A stretch of DNA of 6,378 nucleotides from Bacteroidales bacterium (GCA_031254735.1 JAIRTU010000205.1:1-6378); one strand, 5' to 3'; shown: positions 1 through 6,378, counted from the stretch's first letter. Translations and numbers: made by a program. The notes: generated by a model not told the origin, from the sequence alone.

Positions 1-1349
1 AGGGCGGGGATCAGTTTTTCGATTTTCGACAGGCGGACAATGTCAATGTTGTCTGCCTGTATATCTTTGGGGTTGTAAGAAGATATAAAAATACGTTTGT
101 ATCCCAATTTACGGGCTTCATTAATTCGTTGATCGATACGGTTAACAGGGCGTATCTCGCCCGAAAGTCCGATTTCTCCGGCAAAGCAGGTCTTGGAATC
201 GACAGGTATATCTACGGCGGAAGAAACAATTGCCGCAATAACCGCCAAATCGCTTGCGGGATCGTCGGTATAAATGCCGCCTGTGATATTCAAAAACACA
301 TCTTTCGCATTCAGTTTCAAGCCGCAGCGTTTTTCGAGAACAGCCAAAAGCATTCCCATTCTTCGCAAGTCGAAACCGGTGGCAGAGCGTTGGGGATTTC
401 CATAGACAGAGGGCGATACCAATGCCTGAATCTCAATAAGAAACGGACGCAATCCCTCAATGGTAACGGCAATGGCAATGCCGCTTGTCTCTTCCGAATG
501 TTGAGAAATCAATATCTCCGACGGATTTGACACTTCCCGCAAACCGCTTTGCTGCATTTCAAAAATTCCCAATTCCGACACCGAACCAAAACGGTTTTTT
601 GTGGCACGGACTATCCGATAGCCGTAATTTTGGTCTCCTTCAAATTGAAGAACGGCATCTACAATATGTTCCAAGACCTTTGGTCCCGCCAGCGAGCCGT
701 CTTTTGTAATATGACCAATCAGAAAAACAGGAATAGCCGTCGATTTGGCAAAACGCTGCAACTCGGCGGTTGTTTCCCGTATTTGAGAAACCGTTCCCGC
801 CGACGATTCCAACATATTGGTTTGCAAGGTCTGGATAGAATCGATGATGAGCAGTTGCGGTTTGATGGCGTCTATGTGTTGAAAGATAGTCTGTGTATTG
901 GTTTCGTTGACGATATAGCAGTTTTTGTTTCTTTGTTTCAGTCGGTCTGCACGCATTTTCAGCTGTGTTTCGCTTTCTTCGCCCGAAACGTACAGTACTG
1001 TAATTTCTGTCGGCAACGATAAAGCCAATTGCAGCAGCAGGGTAGATTTTCCAATGCCGGGTTCTCCGCCCAACAAAACGATCGAACCGCAAACAATGCC
1101 GCCGCCCAACACACGGTTCAACTCGTGAATGCCTGAATTTAAACGAAATAAAGATTGATCGGTTTCTATTTCGTCTATCTTTCGAGGAATACTCTTATTC
1201 AAGTTTTCGCTTCGGTGAGAAGGAGTTGTCGGTTGGACAATTTCTTCCACATACGTATCCCATTGGTTGCAATTTTTGCATTTTCCCACCCACGCAGCCG
1301 ATTGTGTCCCGCAATTTTGACAGTAAAAAATACTTTTTGCTTTTGCCAT
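1..1349 (-). CDS. radA: DNA repair/recombination protein RadA (Sms), 3' end cut by window edge
   Basis: RadA is a RecA-like ATPase that drives branch migration of recombination intermediates in the cytoplasm. I translated the frame from the ATG at 1349 to the left edge and found no stop: 449 complete codons, against about 455-460 for the family, so only the last few residues are missing. Domains in order: a four-cysteine zinc finger (C10, C13, C24, C27); a RecA-like core with Walker A GGEPGIGKST (94-103) and Walker B-type LLIIDS ending near D170; the RadA signature KNRFG (251-255); and a Lon-protease-like C-terminal domain with DDPASDLA around 362-369 and GEIGLSGEIRPV (391-402). In the Lon-like domain the catalytic serine context of Lon is replaced by DPAxD, as is normal in RadA, so no protease activity is expected. 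The start is chosen because the zinc finger begins right after it. No Shine-Dalgarno is visible. It lies 105 bases downstream of the methyltransferase gene; co-transcription is possible but unproven. Confidence 0.97.
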   Translation of the reverse strand, partial: MAKAKSIFYCQNCGTQSAAWVGKCKNCNQWDTYVEEIVQPTTPSHRSENLNKSIPRKIDEIETDQSLFRLNSGIHELNRVLGGGIVCGSIVLLGGEPGIGKSTLLLQLALSLPTEITVLYVSGEESETQLKMRADRLKQRNKNCYIVNETNTQTIFQHIDAIKPQLLIIDSIQTLQTNMLESSAGTVSQIRETTAELQRFAKSTAIPVFLIGHITKDGSLAGPKVLEHIVDAVLQFEGDQNYGYRIVRATKNRFGSVSELGIFEMQQSGLREVSNPSEILISQHSEETSGIAIAVTIEGLRPFLIEIQALVSPSVYGNPQRSATGFDLRRMGMLLAVLEKRCGLKLNAKDVFLNITGGIYTDDPASDLAVIAAIVSSAVDIPVDSKTCFAGEIGLSGEIRPVNRIDQRINEARKLGYKRIFISSYNPKDIQADNIDIVRLSKIEKLIPA

Positions 1350-1359
1350 TCGGTAATCT

Positions 1360-1375
1360 GTTAAAAGGTTAAAAC
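1360..1375. repeat. Tandem 8-mer just upstream of radA
   Basis: On the plus strand GTTAAAAG is followed directly by GTTAAAAC. Seen from radA (minus strand) this reads GTTTTAAC CTTTTAAC and ends 10 bases before the radA ATG. It could be a regulatory half-site pair, but an AT-rich leader can produce this by chance. No TAnnTTTG promoter element is visible in the 105-base radA leader. Confidence 0.3.
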
Positions 1376-1434
1376 ACTGTTTCTGTTCTTTTTACAATTG
1401 CTTTGTTTCGTTGCCTGTGCGGAGAACTTTTGTT

Positions 1435-1460
1435 GATTAATCTTTCATTTTCGATTAATC
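1435..1460 (-). repeat. Paired palindromic GATTAATC at the 3' end of the methyltransferase gene
   Basis: Two copies of the self-complementary 8-mer GATTAATC (1435-1442 and 1453-1460) are separated by 10 bases. Because each copy is a palindrome, the pair is both a direct and an inverted repeat and could form an 8-bp A/T-rich stem with a 10-base loop in the transcript. The upstream copy in transcript order contains the TAA stop of the methyltransferase gene (1455-1457). No U-tract follows, so it is not a convincing intrinsic terminator. It may instead shape the mRNA end, bind a protein, or be chance. Confidence 0.4.
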
Positions 1461-2240
1461 TCGGTTTTCGTCCGAATTGAGCAAAGAGGTATGATGTTTC
1501 AGCGTTCGCAAAATAATCATTATCAAAAACATTGCCGGCGTGCAAATTAAAGAAATGCGTATCCAGCTTGGGTTTGGAATATTTTCCTGATAAACAGAAG
1601 CCGCATAACGCAAGTAGTCGACAAGCGTGAAACAAAGAATAATGGCAAAAACACCTGAATATTCCCGCCTTAAAACCGATTTGAAAGAAAAGGGAATATT
1701 CCCTTTTTTGAATTTTCTCAAAGACGGAACAATGGCAGGAACAAGCATCGACCATTGCAGATACTTTTCTCCGAACTGTTTTTCCAAAAATCGTTCTTCG
1801 GCAAACATAATTCGTTCGTAATAAAGCCAAAAAATCAAGGAGGCAATAATAAAAAGCGGAACATTTGCCATAAACACCAACAATCCTGCCCACATCAGAT
1901 AATTTCCAAGGTAAAGCGGGTGGCGAACCACAGAATATATTCCCGATACATTCAGCTCTTCGGCAATTTGTTTTTGCGTATTCCTTCCCGACGTGCCTCC
2001 GGGCGTTGTGCCTATGGTATATGCCCGCACCATAACGCCAAGCAACGAAATCAATATCGAACTGACTGCTATTGCCGTCCAAAACTTTTGCGACAATCCT
2101 GCATAAAATACGGCGTAATAATCCGTATAATACGAAACGTATAAAAACGGAAGTCCTAAAATAAAGATAAACAAAGGTATTTGTCCTCGATATTTGAATA
2201 ATATATTTCCGTTTTTTTCAAAAGAATTTATCAATGCCAT
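1455..2240 (-). CDS. Integral-membrane methyltransferase, isoprenylcysteine carboxyl/phospholipid methyltransferase superfamily
   Basis: Predicted SAM-dependent methyltransferase of the inner membrane, 261 residues; substrate unknown. The superfamily signature is clear: SVVRHPLYLGNYL (103-115) with R106-H107-P108, followed by a hydrophobic stretch, an E-rich segment (E148, E149), FGEKY (156-160) and W163. This is the usual C-terminal cofactor-binding half of ICMT/PEMT-type enzymes. Hydrophobic segments lie near 20-36, 54-72, 112-141 (probably two spans or a hairpin), 196-212 and 229-246. The last two follow the catalytic core and form an extension of about 70 residues. Known relatives methylate isoprenylcysteine, phosphatidylethanolamine or, for Leptospira LmtA, the lipid A 1-phosphate; nothing visible selects among these, though a lipid substrate is plausible. 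It starts 46 bases after pta, so co-transcription with pta is likely. The ATG is preceded by an A/T-rich leader without Shine-Dalgarno. Family call is firm, function is not. Confidence 0.88.
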   Translation of the reverse strand: MALINSFEKNGNILFKYRGQIPLFIFILGLPFLYVSYYTDYYAVFYAGLSQKFWTAIAVSSILISLLGVMVRAYTIGTTPGGTSGRNTQKQIAEELNVSGIYSVVRHPLYLGNYLMWAGLLVFMANVPLFIIASLIFWLYYERIMFAEERFLEKQFGEKYLQWSMLVPAIVPSLRKFKKGNIPFSFKSVLRREYSGVFAIILCFTLVDYLRYAASVYQENIPNPSWIRISLICTPAMFLIMIILRTLKHHTSLLNSDENRD

Positions 2241-2286
2241 TGTAATGAATAATTAACGATTAACAGATTTTATACGATTCGGCAAA

Positions 2287-3288
2287 TTATTCTCCTGTTG
2301 CCTGCATTGCGGTAATTGCCACCACATTGACAATATCTTCCACCGAACAGCCGCGAGAAAGGTCGTTGATAGGCGCTGCCATTCCCTGCATAACAGGACC
2401 AACGGCTTCTGCACCTGCCAAACGCTGAACAAGTTTATACGCAATATTTCCTACTTCGAGCGTTGGAAACACCAACACATTGGCTTTTCCTGCTATTTTG
2501 CTGTTTGGGGCTTTGCTTGCTCCCACACTCGGAACAATAGCGGCGTCGGCTTGCAGTTCTCCGTCGATATTCAGCTCGGGGTTGATTTCTTTGGCGATAC
2601 GAGTTGCGTTTACCACTTTGGTAACCATTTCGTGTTTGGCACTTCCTTTGGTGGAGAAACTCAACATGGCAACTCTCGGCTCTATTCCTGCAATTGCTTT
2701 GGCGGTTTTAGCCGTAACAACGGCAATTTCGGCTAATTCTCTTTCGTTCGGATCGGGGTGAGCGGCACAGTCGGCAAAGACAAGAATACCGTTGTCGCCC
2801 CATTGTTTATCTTTGAGTATCATCACAAAAGCACCCGAAACAACACTTACTCCCGGCAAAGTTTTTACTATCTGAAAAGCGGGACGCAACACATCGCCTG
2901 TGGCATTTAACGCTCCTGCAACTTCGCCGTCGGCTTCTTTGTTTTTTATTAATAATGTTGCCAGATACAGCGGGTTTTTTATCAATTCTTTGGCTTCATC
3001 GATTGTCATTCCTTTGCTTTTGCGAATTTGGCAAAGCATGTCCGCATAAAAATCGCCTTTGGGATTGTTGTTCGGGTCGATAACGGTGGCATGACCGAGG
3101 TGAGTCAATCCCAATTCTTTTGCTTTTTGACTTATCACCGCAGGATTCCCCAAAAGGATCAGGCGGGCAATTTTTTCGGATAAAATAATGTTGGCAGCTT
3201 TTAAAGTGCGTTCTTCTTCGCCTTCGGGAAGCACAATGGTTTTCTGTGCTTTTATGGCATTTGCTTTTATTTGTTGTAATAACTCCAT
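2287..3288 (-). CDS. pta: Phosphate acetyltransferase (phosphotransacetylase)
   Basis: Pta interconverts acetyl-CoA plus phosphate and acetyl phosphate plus CoA in the cytoplasm; with acetate kinase it makes ATP during fermentation to acetate. At 333 residues it is the short form, consisting only of the catalytic PTA_PTB domain, without the N-terminal regulatory domains of the long enterobacterial enzyme. Residues known from the Methanosarcina thermophila enzyme (R87, R133, S309, R310, D316) appear at a constant offset of +2: R89, R135, S311, R312 and D318, the last three within NDLSRGCSVEDI. Other conserved stretches are VLPEGEEERT (19-28), TGDVLRPAFQ (130-139) and FPTLEVGNIAYK (274-285). 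The start is chosen because the typical N-terminal helix follows directly. Acetate kinase, often next to pta in Bacteroidota, is not the next gene downstream; a membrane methyltransferase gene is. A TAnnTTTG-type promoter element lies 46 bases upstream. Confidence 0.98.
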   Translation of the reverse strand: MELLQQIKANAIKAQKTIVLPEGEEERTLKAANIILSEKIARLILLGNPAVISQKAKELGLTHLGHATVIDPNNNPKGDFYADMLCQIRKSKGMTIDEAKELIKNPLYLATLLIKNKEADGEVAGALNATGDVLRPAFQIVKTLPGVSVVSGAFVMILKDKQWGDNGILVFADCAAHPDPNERELAEIAVVTAKTAKAIAGIEPRVAMLSFSTKGSAKHEMVTKVVNATRIAKEINPELNIDGELQADAAIVPSVGASKAPNSKIAGKANVLVFPTLEVGNIAYKLVQRLAGAEAVGPVMQGMAAPINDLSRGCSVEDIVNVVAITAMQATGE

Positions 3289-3334
3289 ATAATATACTGT
3301 TTTTGTAACGGTTAGAAAAAATGATTTTATGCAG

Positions 3335-3342
3335 CAAAATTA
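3335..3342 (-). promoter_or_regulatory. Candidate Bacteroidota -7 promoter element for pta
   Basis: Read on the minus strand, TAATTTTG matches the Bacteroidota -7 consensus TAnnTTTG exactly and lies 46 bases before the pta ATG, leaving a leader of roughly 40 bases. The -33 TTG partner is not at the usual distance of about 19-21 bases; the nearest TTG is only about 13 bases upstream. The element is therefore supported by one half of the consensus plus its position between two functionally unrelated genes. Confidence 0.5.
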
Positions 3343-3344
3343 GC

Positions 3345-3379
3345 AAAAAAACCGACAACATTCTCCATTTATCGAGAAT
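3345..3379 (-). terminator. Possible weak terminator after the HhH-barrel gene
   Basis: On the minus strand, ATTCTC and GAGAAT (3374-3379 and 3360-3365) form a perfect 6-bp stem with an 8-base loop, starting about 30 bases after the stop of the HhH-barrel gene. A run of seven T follows at 3351-3345, but 8 bases separate it from the stem, and the stem is short and A/T-rich. This is poor geometry for a strong intrinsic terminator. The position, at the end of one transcription unit and just before the pta promoter candidate, is what makes it worth listing. Confidence 0.3.
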
Positions 3380-3408
3380 ATATTATTATTTATTTCTATT
3401 TCAAACGG

Positions 3409-5505
3409 TTATAATTTTATCATCACCTGCATTTTTACATCGGTGCGGGTATTTCCATCGATAAAAGTTAAAGAATTGCCGATAGATGTTTTGTCACGGT
3501 AAAAAGTCTGTGCGATTTTTGCCCAAAGATCAAGGTAAGAAGTAATGCTGATTTTTCCTGACAGATACACACGTGTTCCTTTTCCATAAAATGCAGGAAC
3601 GGAAAACGCATACAAAACATCGTCTTCGTATGTGTAGATGCGTTCGTTGTACGAATAGGCGTCGAAAACGGCAAAACGAAGGCTTACATTCAAGGGAATT
3701 TTCTTCAAAGACCATTTTATATCCTGATACATAATATATCCTTGTCGAAAATCGGCATGTTTGGCGGCTTGATAGTTTAAAATCTCTATTCTGCTTTTCA
3801 ACGTAAGTTGGAAAAACGGATTGTACACCCAATGAAGCCGATACGACTGACGATGATAATGTGTGATTTCGTTATAATAATTTGCCGCATAATTGATCGC
3901 TTTCTGCTTGTATTTCAGTCGAAAATAGGCTGAAAATCTTCTGTTTAATCGAAATTCCACTTTTGTTTGTGCTTCATATCCGTCCGAAGGGGCGTCTACT
4001 CTGTATCGCAACCACTCGAAACGAAAATAATCGAGGTGCATATTCAACGTAAAATATTTAGACAGAATAAATTGATAGCCGACAAACAGCCCGTGTTCGT
4101 TTGCATTGGCGGCAGATTCTCCAAAAGCACCACCATTCAATGCCTGATAATCACGGCTGTAATAACGATGCAACACCGAAAGCGAAAATCGCGGATCGAT
4201 ATGGAAAATCATTCCGTTCAAAGAGGCAAACCCCAAATTTTTACTCATTGCCAATTCTCCGAAAAAACCGACTTTCTTTACCAGCGCCCGATAATCGATC
4301 GCCACATTCAAATTGTTTTGCTCATTAAACGTATAGGCATTGTAAAACGAAAGATCTCTCTTCAAAGGAGTGTCGAAATGCGTGTAAAGAGCGGTTACTC
4401 CAATCCGTGCAACACGCATGTTGTAGTCTGCATGCAAACCTCCGAGATGTTGACCAATGGCATTTTTCTTTTCCATTTCCGATGCCGTGCGGTGATAGCC
4501 TGTGGTTTGCAACGTTTCGATAAACAATTCTTCGGACGAAGAAGAAGTATCGCTCAGGCGTGCGTCCAATTTTTTGTAGGAATAAAAAATGGTCAGATCA
4601 ATTATTTTACAGTCGATTTTGGCGGCAATTCCTCGCAAATAATTGTTTTCGTTGGCAGAAGTGTATGGTTTTAAGCCGAAAGGATTTCGGTAAATGTTTA
4701 TGGAATTATCAGGTTTTGTTGAGGAAAAACCCATATTCATTGCCAATCCCTGCCCGAAAGAAAGCTGATAATCGCCAATTGCAATTGCCTTAAAAACAGC
4801 TGTTTGTCTAACAAAAAGATGAAACGAATAAAAATCGAAACCGTATTTATTATTCCTTTTGAAAAATTCTTCTCCCGCATCTTTTTCTGCCGTAAAACCA
4901 AAACGCAATATGTTGCGATAGTTAAAATTATATTTCAACAAATACGCCTGCGGATTTCCCAAATAACGAGCATTGCGATTTTTCTCCAAATCGGCTTCCG
5001 ACACTTCTTCATAGCCTTGTTGTTGTTCCAATGTCTGTCCGTAACGCATTAATATTTTGTGTCTTCCATATCGAAAAGCATTTTTCAACTTCCATGTTTG
5101 TCTGTCTTCCGGCGGACGAATTTCCACATAGTTCAGCAGTTTGGAAATGGTTTTCATGTCCATGCCTTCTATCATTTTCAACTCGTAGATACTGTACATT
5201 TGTCCGTAGGTTCGCAGATATTTTTGTAAATGAAAAATCTGATAATCCGTCAATCCGAACACATTCATAAGCTGCTCGAAATCAGGTTGATTAATATTTA
5301 TTTTATGTTGAAGAAAATACGAAAAATCTTCCACCAACTCGGTGTAATCCGAGGCTTCTTCCGCTTGTTCTGCCATTTCTTCTATATGGCTTTCCAACTC
5401 GTCCGAAATAAAAATATCTTCTCTTGCGGCAGAAATGCTGTCGGTTTGCCCATATATGCAGACCAACGGCAATGAAAACAAAAACAATATACATAGTTTC
5501 TTCAT
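3409..5505 (-). CDS. Exported helix-hairpin-helix (ComEA-like) protein with C-terminal predicted beta-barrel
   Basis: Function unknown; predicted outer-membrane protein of 698 residues. A signal peptide (MKK, then hydrophobic 4-18) probably ends at YG|Q (19/20). Residues 29-62 are very acidic and helical. Residues 68-130 form a tandem HhH unit in the ComEA pattern, from ININQPDFEQL through YGQMYSIYELK to the final helix before EIRPP. The hairpins read FGLT (83-86) and EGMD (113-116); ComEA-type DNA binders normally have GIG there, so the second glycine is lost in both. From about 140 to the end, alternating polar and aromatic strands suggest a large barrel, with GDYQLSFGQGL (244-254) and PYTSANENNYLRG (280-292) looking like family signatures. 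The last strand ends in IKL, not the common terminal F. Similar HhH-plus-barrel proteins, often annotated as ComEA-family, are known to me from Bacteroidales. It begins 13 bases after the upstream barrel gene, so the two form a probable operon. The C16 context (PLVC) is a poor lipobox. Confidence 0.85.
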   Translation of the reverse strand: MKKLCILFLFSLPLVCIYGQTDSISAAREDIFISDELESHIEEMAEQAEEASDYTELVEDFSYFLQHKININQPDFEQLMNVFGLTDYQIFHLQKYLRTYGQMYSIYELKMIEGMDMKTISKLLNYVEIRPPEDRQTWKLKNAFRYGRHKILMRYGQTLEQQQGYEEVSEADLEKNRNARYLGNPQAYLLKYNFNYRNILRFGFTAEKDAGEEFFKRNNKYGFDFYSFHLFVRQTAVFKAIAIGDYQLSFGQGLAMNMGFSSTKPDNSINIYRNPFGLKPYTSANENNYLRGIAAKIDCKIIDLTIFYSYKKLDARLSDTSSSSEELFIETLQTTGYHRTASEMEKKNAIGQHLGGLHADYNMRVARIGVTALYTHFDTPLKRDLSFYNAYTFNEQNNLNVAIDYRALVKKVGFFGELAMSKNLGFASLNGMIFHIDPRFSLSVLHRYYSRDYQALNGGAFGESAANANEHGLFVGYQFILSKYFTLNMHLDYFRFEWLRYRVDAPSDGYEAQTKVEFRLNRRFSAYFRLKYKQKAINYAANYYNEITHYHRQSYRLHWVYNPFFQLTLKSRIEILNYQAAKHADFRQGYIMYQDIKWSLKKIPLNVSLRFAVFDAYSYNERIYTYEDDVLYAFSVPAFYGKGTRVYLSGKISITSYLDLWAKIAQTFYRDKTSIGNSLTFIDGNTRTDVKMQVMIKL

Positions 5506-5518
5506 AATTTTTTATTGT

Positions 5519-6361
5519 TTACTGTTTTGTCTGCCATTTTTTGAACACATATATCAATGTTAATTGAGGACTGTAACCCAAATACGGATCGAATGAAGAG
5601 GCAAAATCAAAAACCAGGTCTTTGTATGCCGTTCCAACGCCTGCATGAAACGAAAAATCGGGAAATTGCAACCCGCCGCGAACAATCAGATAATCGGAAA
5701 AACGATATTCCAACCCTGTGCGACATTGTATTTTGGCGTCCAAATTTTTGACCACGTCCATGCCGACAATACATTTTTCCTTAAATTTATATGCAAATCC
5801 CAAACTCAAAATGGTGGGAATATATTCCGTTATGCTGTTGTAGGTAATCATTTTCAATCGCGCCGGGTTGTAAGCATGAAAACCGAGAGCAAAGCGTTTT
5901 GTGATCTGTCCGTACATGCCCATCTCGAACGTAAATCCGCTTTGTTTTCCGTAAATATCGCCAAAATAATCCAACAGATAATCGAACTGCAAACCAAAAG
6001 AAAACACTTTGGCAAACGATTTGGCATAGCTGAAACCGTATTTCAGTTTTCCGTAATTTTCTCCTCCGTAATGTTTCAAAACCGTACCGAAAACATCACT
6101 TTTGTTTTTCAAAGGGAAGATAAAGCCCACTGCGGCAGAAGAAGTTTCTTTGAGCAAATAACGATTGTCGTACGACAAGCTCACCGCCATTTCGCCATAA
6201 AAAGGAAGCATCGCCTGATTGTTGTCTGCCGACCAAAAATCGGGAATGGCGGTAACAACATTGCCCATGCCACTGCCCCTTGCGCCGATATTTTCTGTTT
6301 GAGCAATTGACGAGACAGCGGAAAACAACACTGTCAAAAATAATATTCCTCGTTTTTTCAT
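5519..6361 (-). CDS. Outer-membrane beta-barrel protein, PorV/PorQ-like
   Basis: Predicted outer-membrane barrel of 280 residues; role unknown. A clear signal peptide (MKKRG, hydrophobic 6-19) ends at SSIA|Q (20/21). The mature protein opens with NIGARGSGMGNVVTAI (24-39), then FWSADNNQAML (42-52). This resembles the PorV/PorQ (FadL-like) opening, where a GARxxxMGNA segment is followed by an N-P-A motif; here N48-Q49-A50 replaces N-P-A. The rest alternates in strand-like fashion with many aromatic residues (for example FSFGLQFDYLL at 120-130) and closes with YSPQLTLIYVF (263-273). PorV and PorQ are known components of, or accessories to, type IX secretion, but no other T9SS gene is in the window and the length is somewhat below typical PorV/PorQ, so a T9SS role is not supported. 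The start is the MKK of the signal peptide; its promoter region is cut by the right edge. It is the first visible gene of a probable operon with the HhH-barrel gene 13 bases downstream. Confidence 0.85.
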   Translation of the reverse strand: MKKRGILFLTVLFSAVSSIAQTENIGARGSGMGNVVTAIPDFWSADNNQAMLPFYGEMAVSLSYDNRYLLKETSSAAVGFIFPLKNKSDVFGTVLKHYGGENYGKLKYGFSYAKSFAKVFSFGLQFDYLLDYFGDIYGKQSGFTFEMGMYGQITKRFALGFHAYNPARLKMITYNSITEYIPTILSLGFAYKFKEKCIVGMDVVKNLDAKIQCRTGLEYRFSDYLIVRGGLQFPDFSFHAGVGTAYKDLVFDFASSFDPYLGYSPQLTLIYVFKKWQTKQ

Positions 6362-6378
6362 AACAATATTAGTTTTTT

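Noticed and set aside
241..246. Lon-like C-terminal region of RadA as an active protease
   Set aside because: The region has DPASD in place of the Lon serine motif, the normal non-proteolytic state in RadA proteins.
129..1022. Overlapping plus-strand open frames at the left end
   Set aside because: All are antisense to radA, overlap one another and show no family features.
640..1092. Minus-strand open frame of 150 codons over radA
   Set aside because: A different frame of the same strand is open from 1349 to the window edge and encodes every RadA motif, so this is a shadow.
1369..2082. Minus-strand open frame of 237 codons in a second frame over the methyltransferase gene
   Set aside because: The frame 1455-2240 carries the RHPLYLG and FGEKY motifs and membrane segments; the alternative is Cys/His/Arg-rich and has none.
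3967..4674. Long plus-strand open frame of 235 codons
   Set aside because: It lies wholly antisense to the HhH-barrel gene, whose minus-strand frame has a signal peptide and family motifs. The plus-strand translation shows no domain, no coherent hydrophobic pattern and no start signal.
5457..5505. Possible lipoprotein signal at C16 of the HhH-barrel protein
   Set aside because: The residues before the cysteine are P-L-V; a lipobox needs a small residue (G, A or S) directly before C. A type I site at YG|Q fits better.
5645..6310. Plus-strand open frame of 221 codons opposite the PorV/PorQ-like gene
   Set aside because: The translation is rich in H, R and C without recognisable structure and is fully explained as a shadow of the barrel gene on the other strand.
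6362..6378. TAATATTG just upstream of the PorV/PorQ-like start as a -7 promoter element
   Set aside because: It has one mismatch to TAnnTTTG and lies only 3 bases before the ATG, which would leave no leader; the rest of the upstream region is outside the window.

Overview
The window looks like a chromosomal segment of a Bacteroidota bacterium, probably Bacteroidales. The evidence is a moderately AT-rich sequence, starts with no Shine-Dalgarno GGAGG in front of them, one good match to the Bacteroidota -7 promoter element TAnnTTTG upstream of pta, and two exported beta-barrel proteins of types seen mainly in this phylum. No mobile element, phage gene, CRISPR array, tRNA or rRNA was seen. All five genes lie on the minus strand, so transcription runs from the right edge to the left edge.

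In transcription order: (1) 6361-5519, a 280-residue outer-membrane barrel with a signal peptide, resembling the PorV/PorQ family. (2) 5505-3409, a 698-residue exported protein with an acidic helical segment, a tandem helix-hairpin-helix (HhH) pair related to ComEA, and a long predicted barrel. It starts 13 bases after gene 1 and very probably forms an operon with it. (3) After a 120-base intergenic stretch with a hairpin and a promoter-like element, 3288-2287 encodes phosphate acetyltransferase (Pta) with all the catalytic residues I could place. (4) 46 bases further, 2240-1455 encodes an integral-membrane methyltransferase of the isoprenylcysteine/phospholipid methyltransferase superfamily. 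(5) After 105 bases, 1349 to the left edge encodes RadA/Sms, open at the edge with only its last few residues missing.

Pta and RadA are housekeeping genes: acetate and acetyl-CoA metabolism, and recombination branch migration. The methyltransferase has no assigned substrate. The least understood part is the two-gene envelope operon at the right. There a ComEA-like fold is joined to a barrel, but its two hairpins read FGLT and EGMD, so the second glycine of the usual G-h-G is missing in both. That argues against simple DNA binding and makes a protein-contact or assembly role at the outer membrane more plausible. No complete new system is demonstrated; this pair is the best candidate for uncharacterised biology here.
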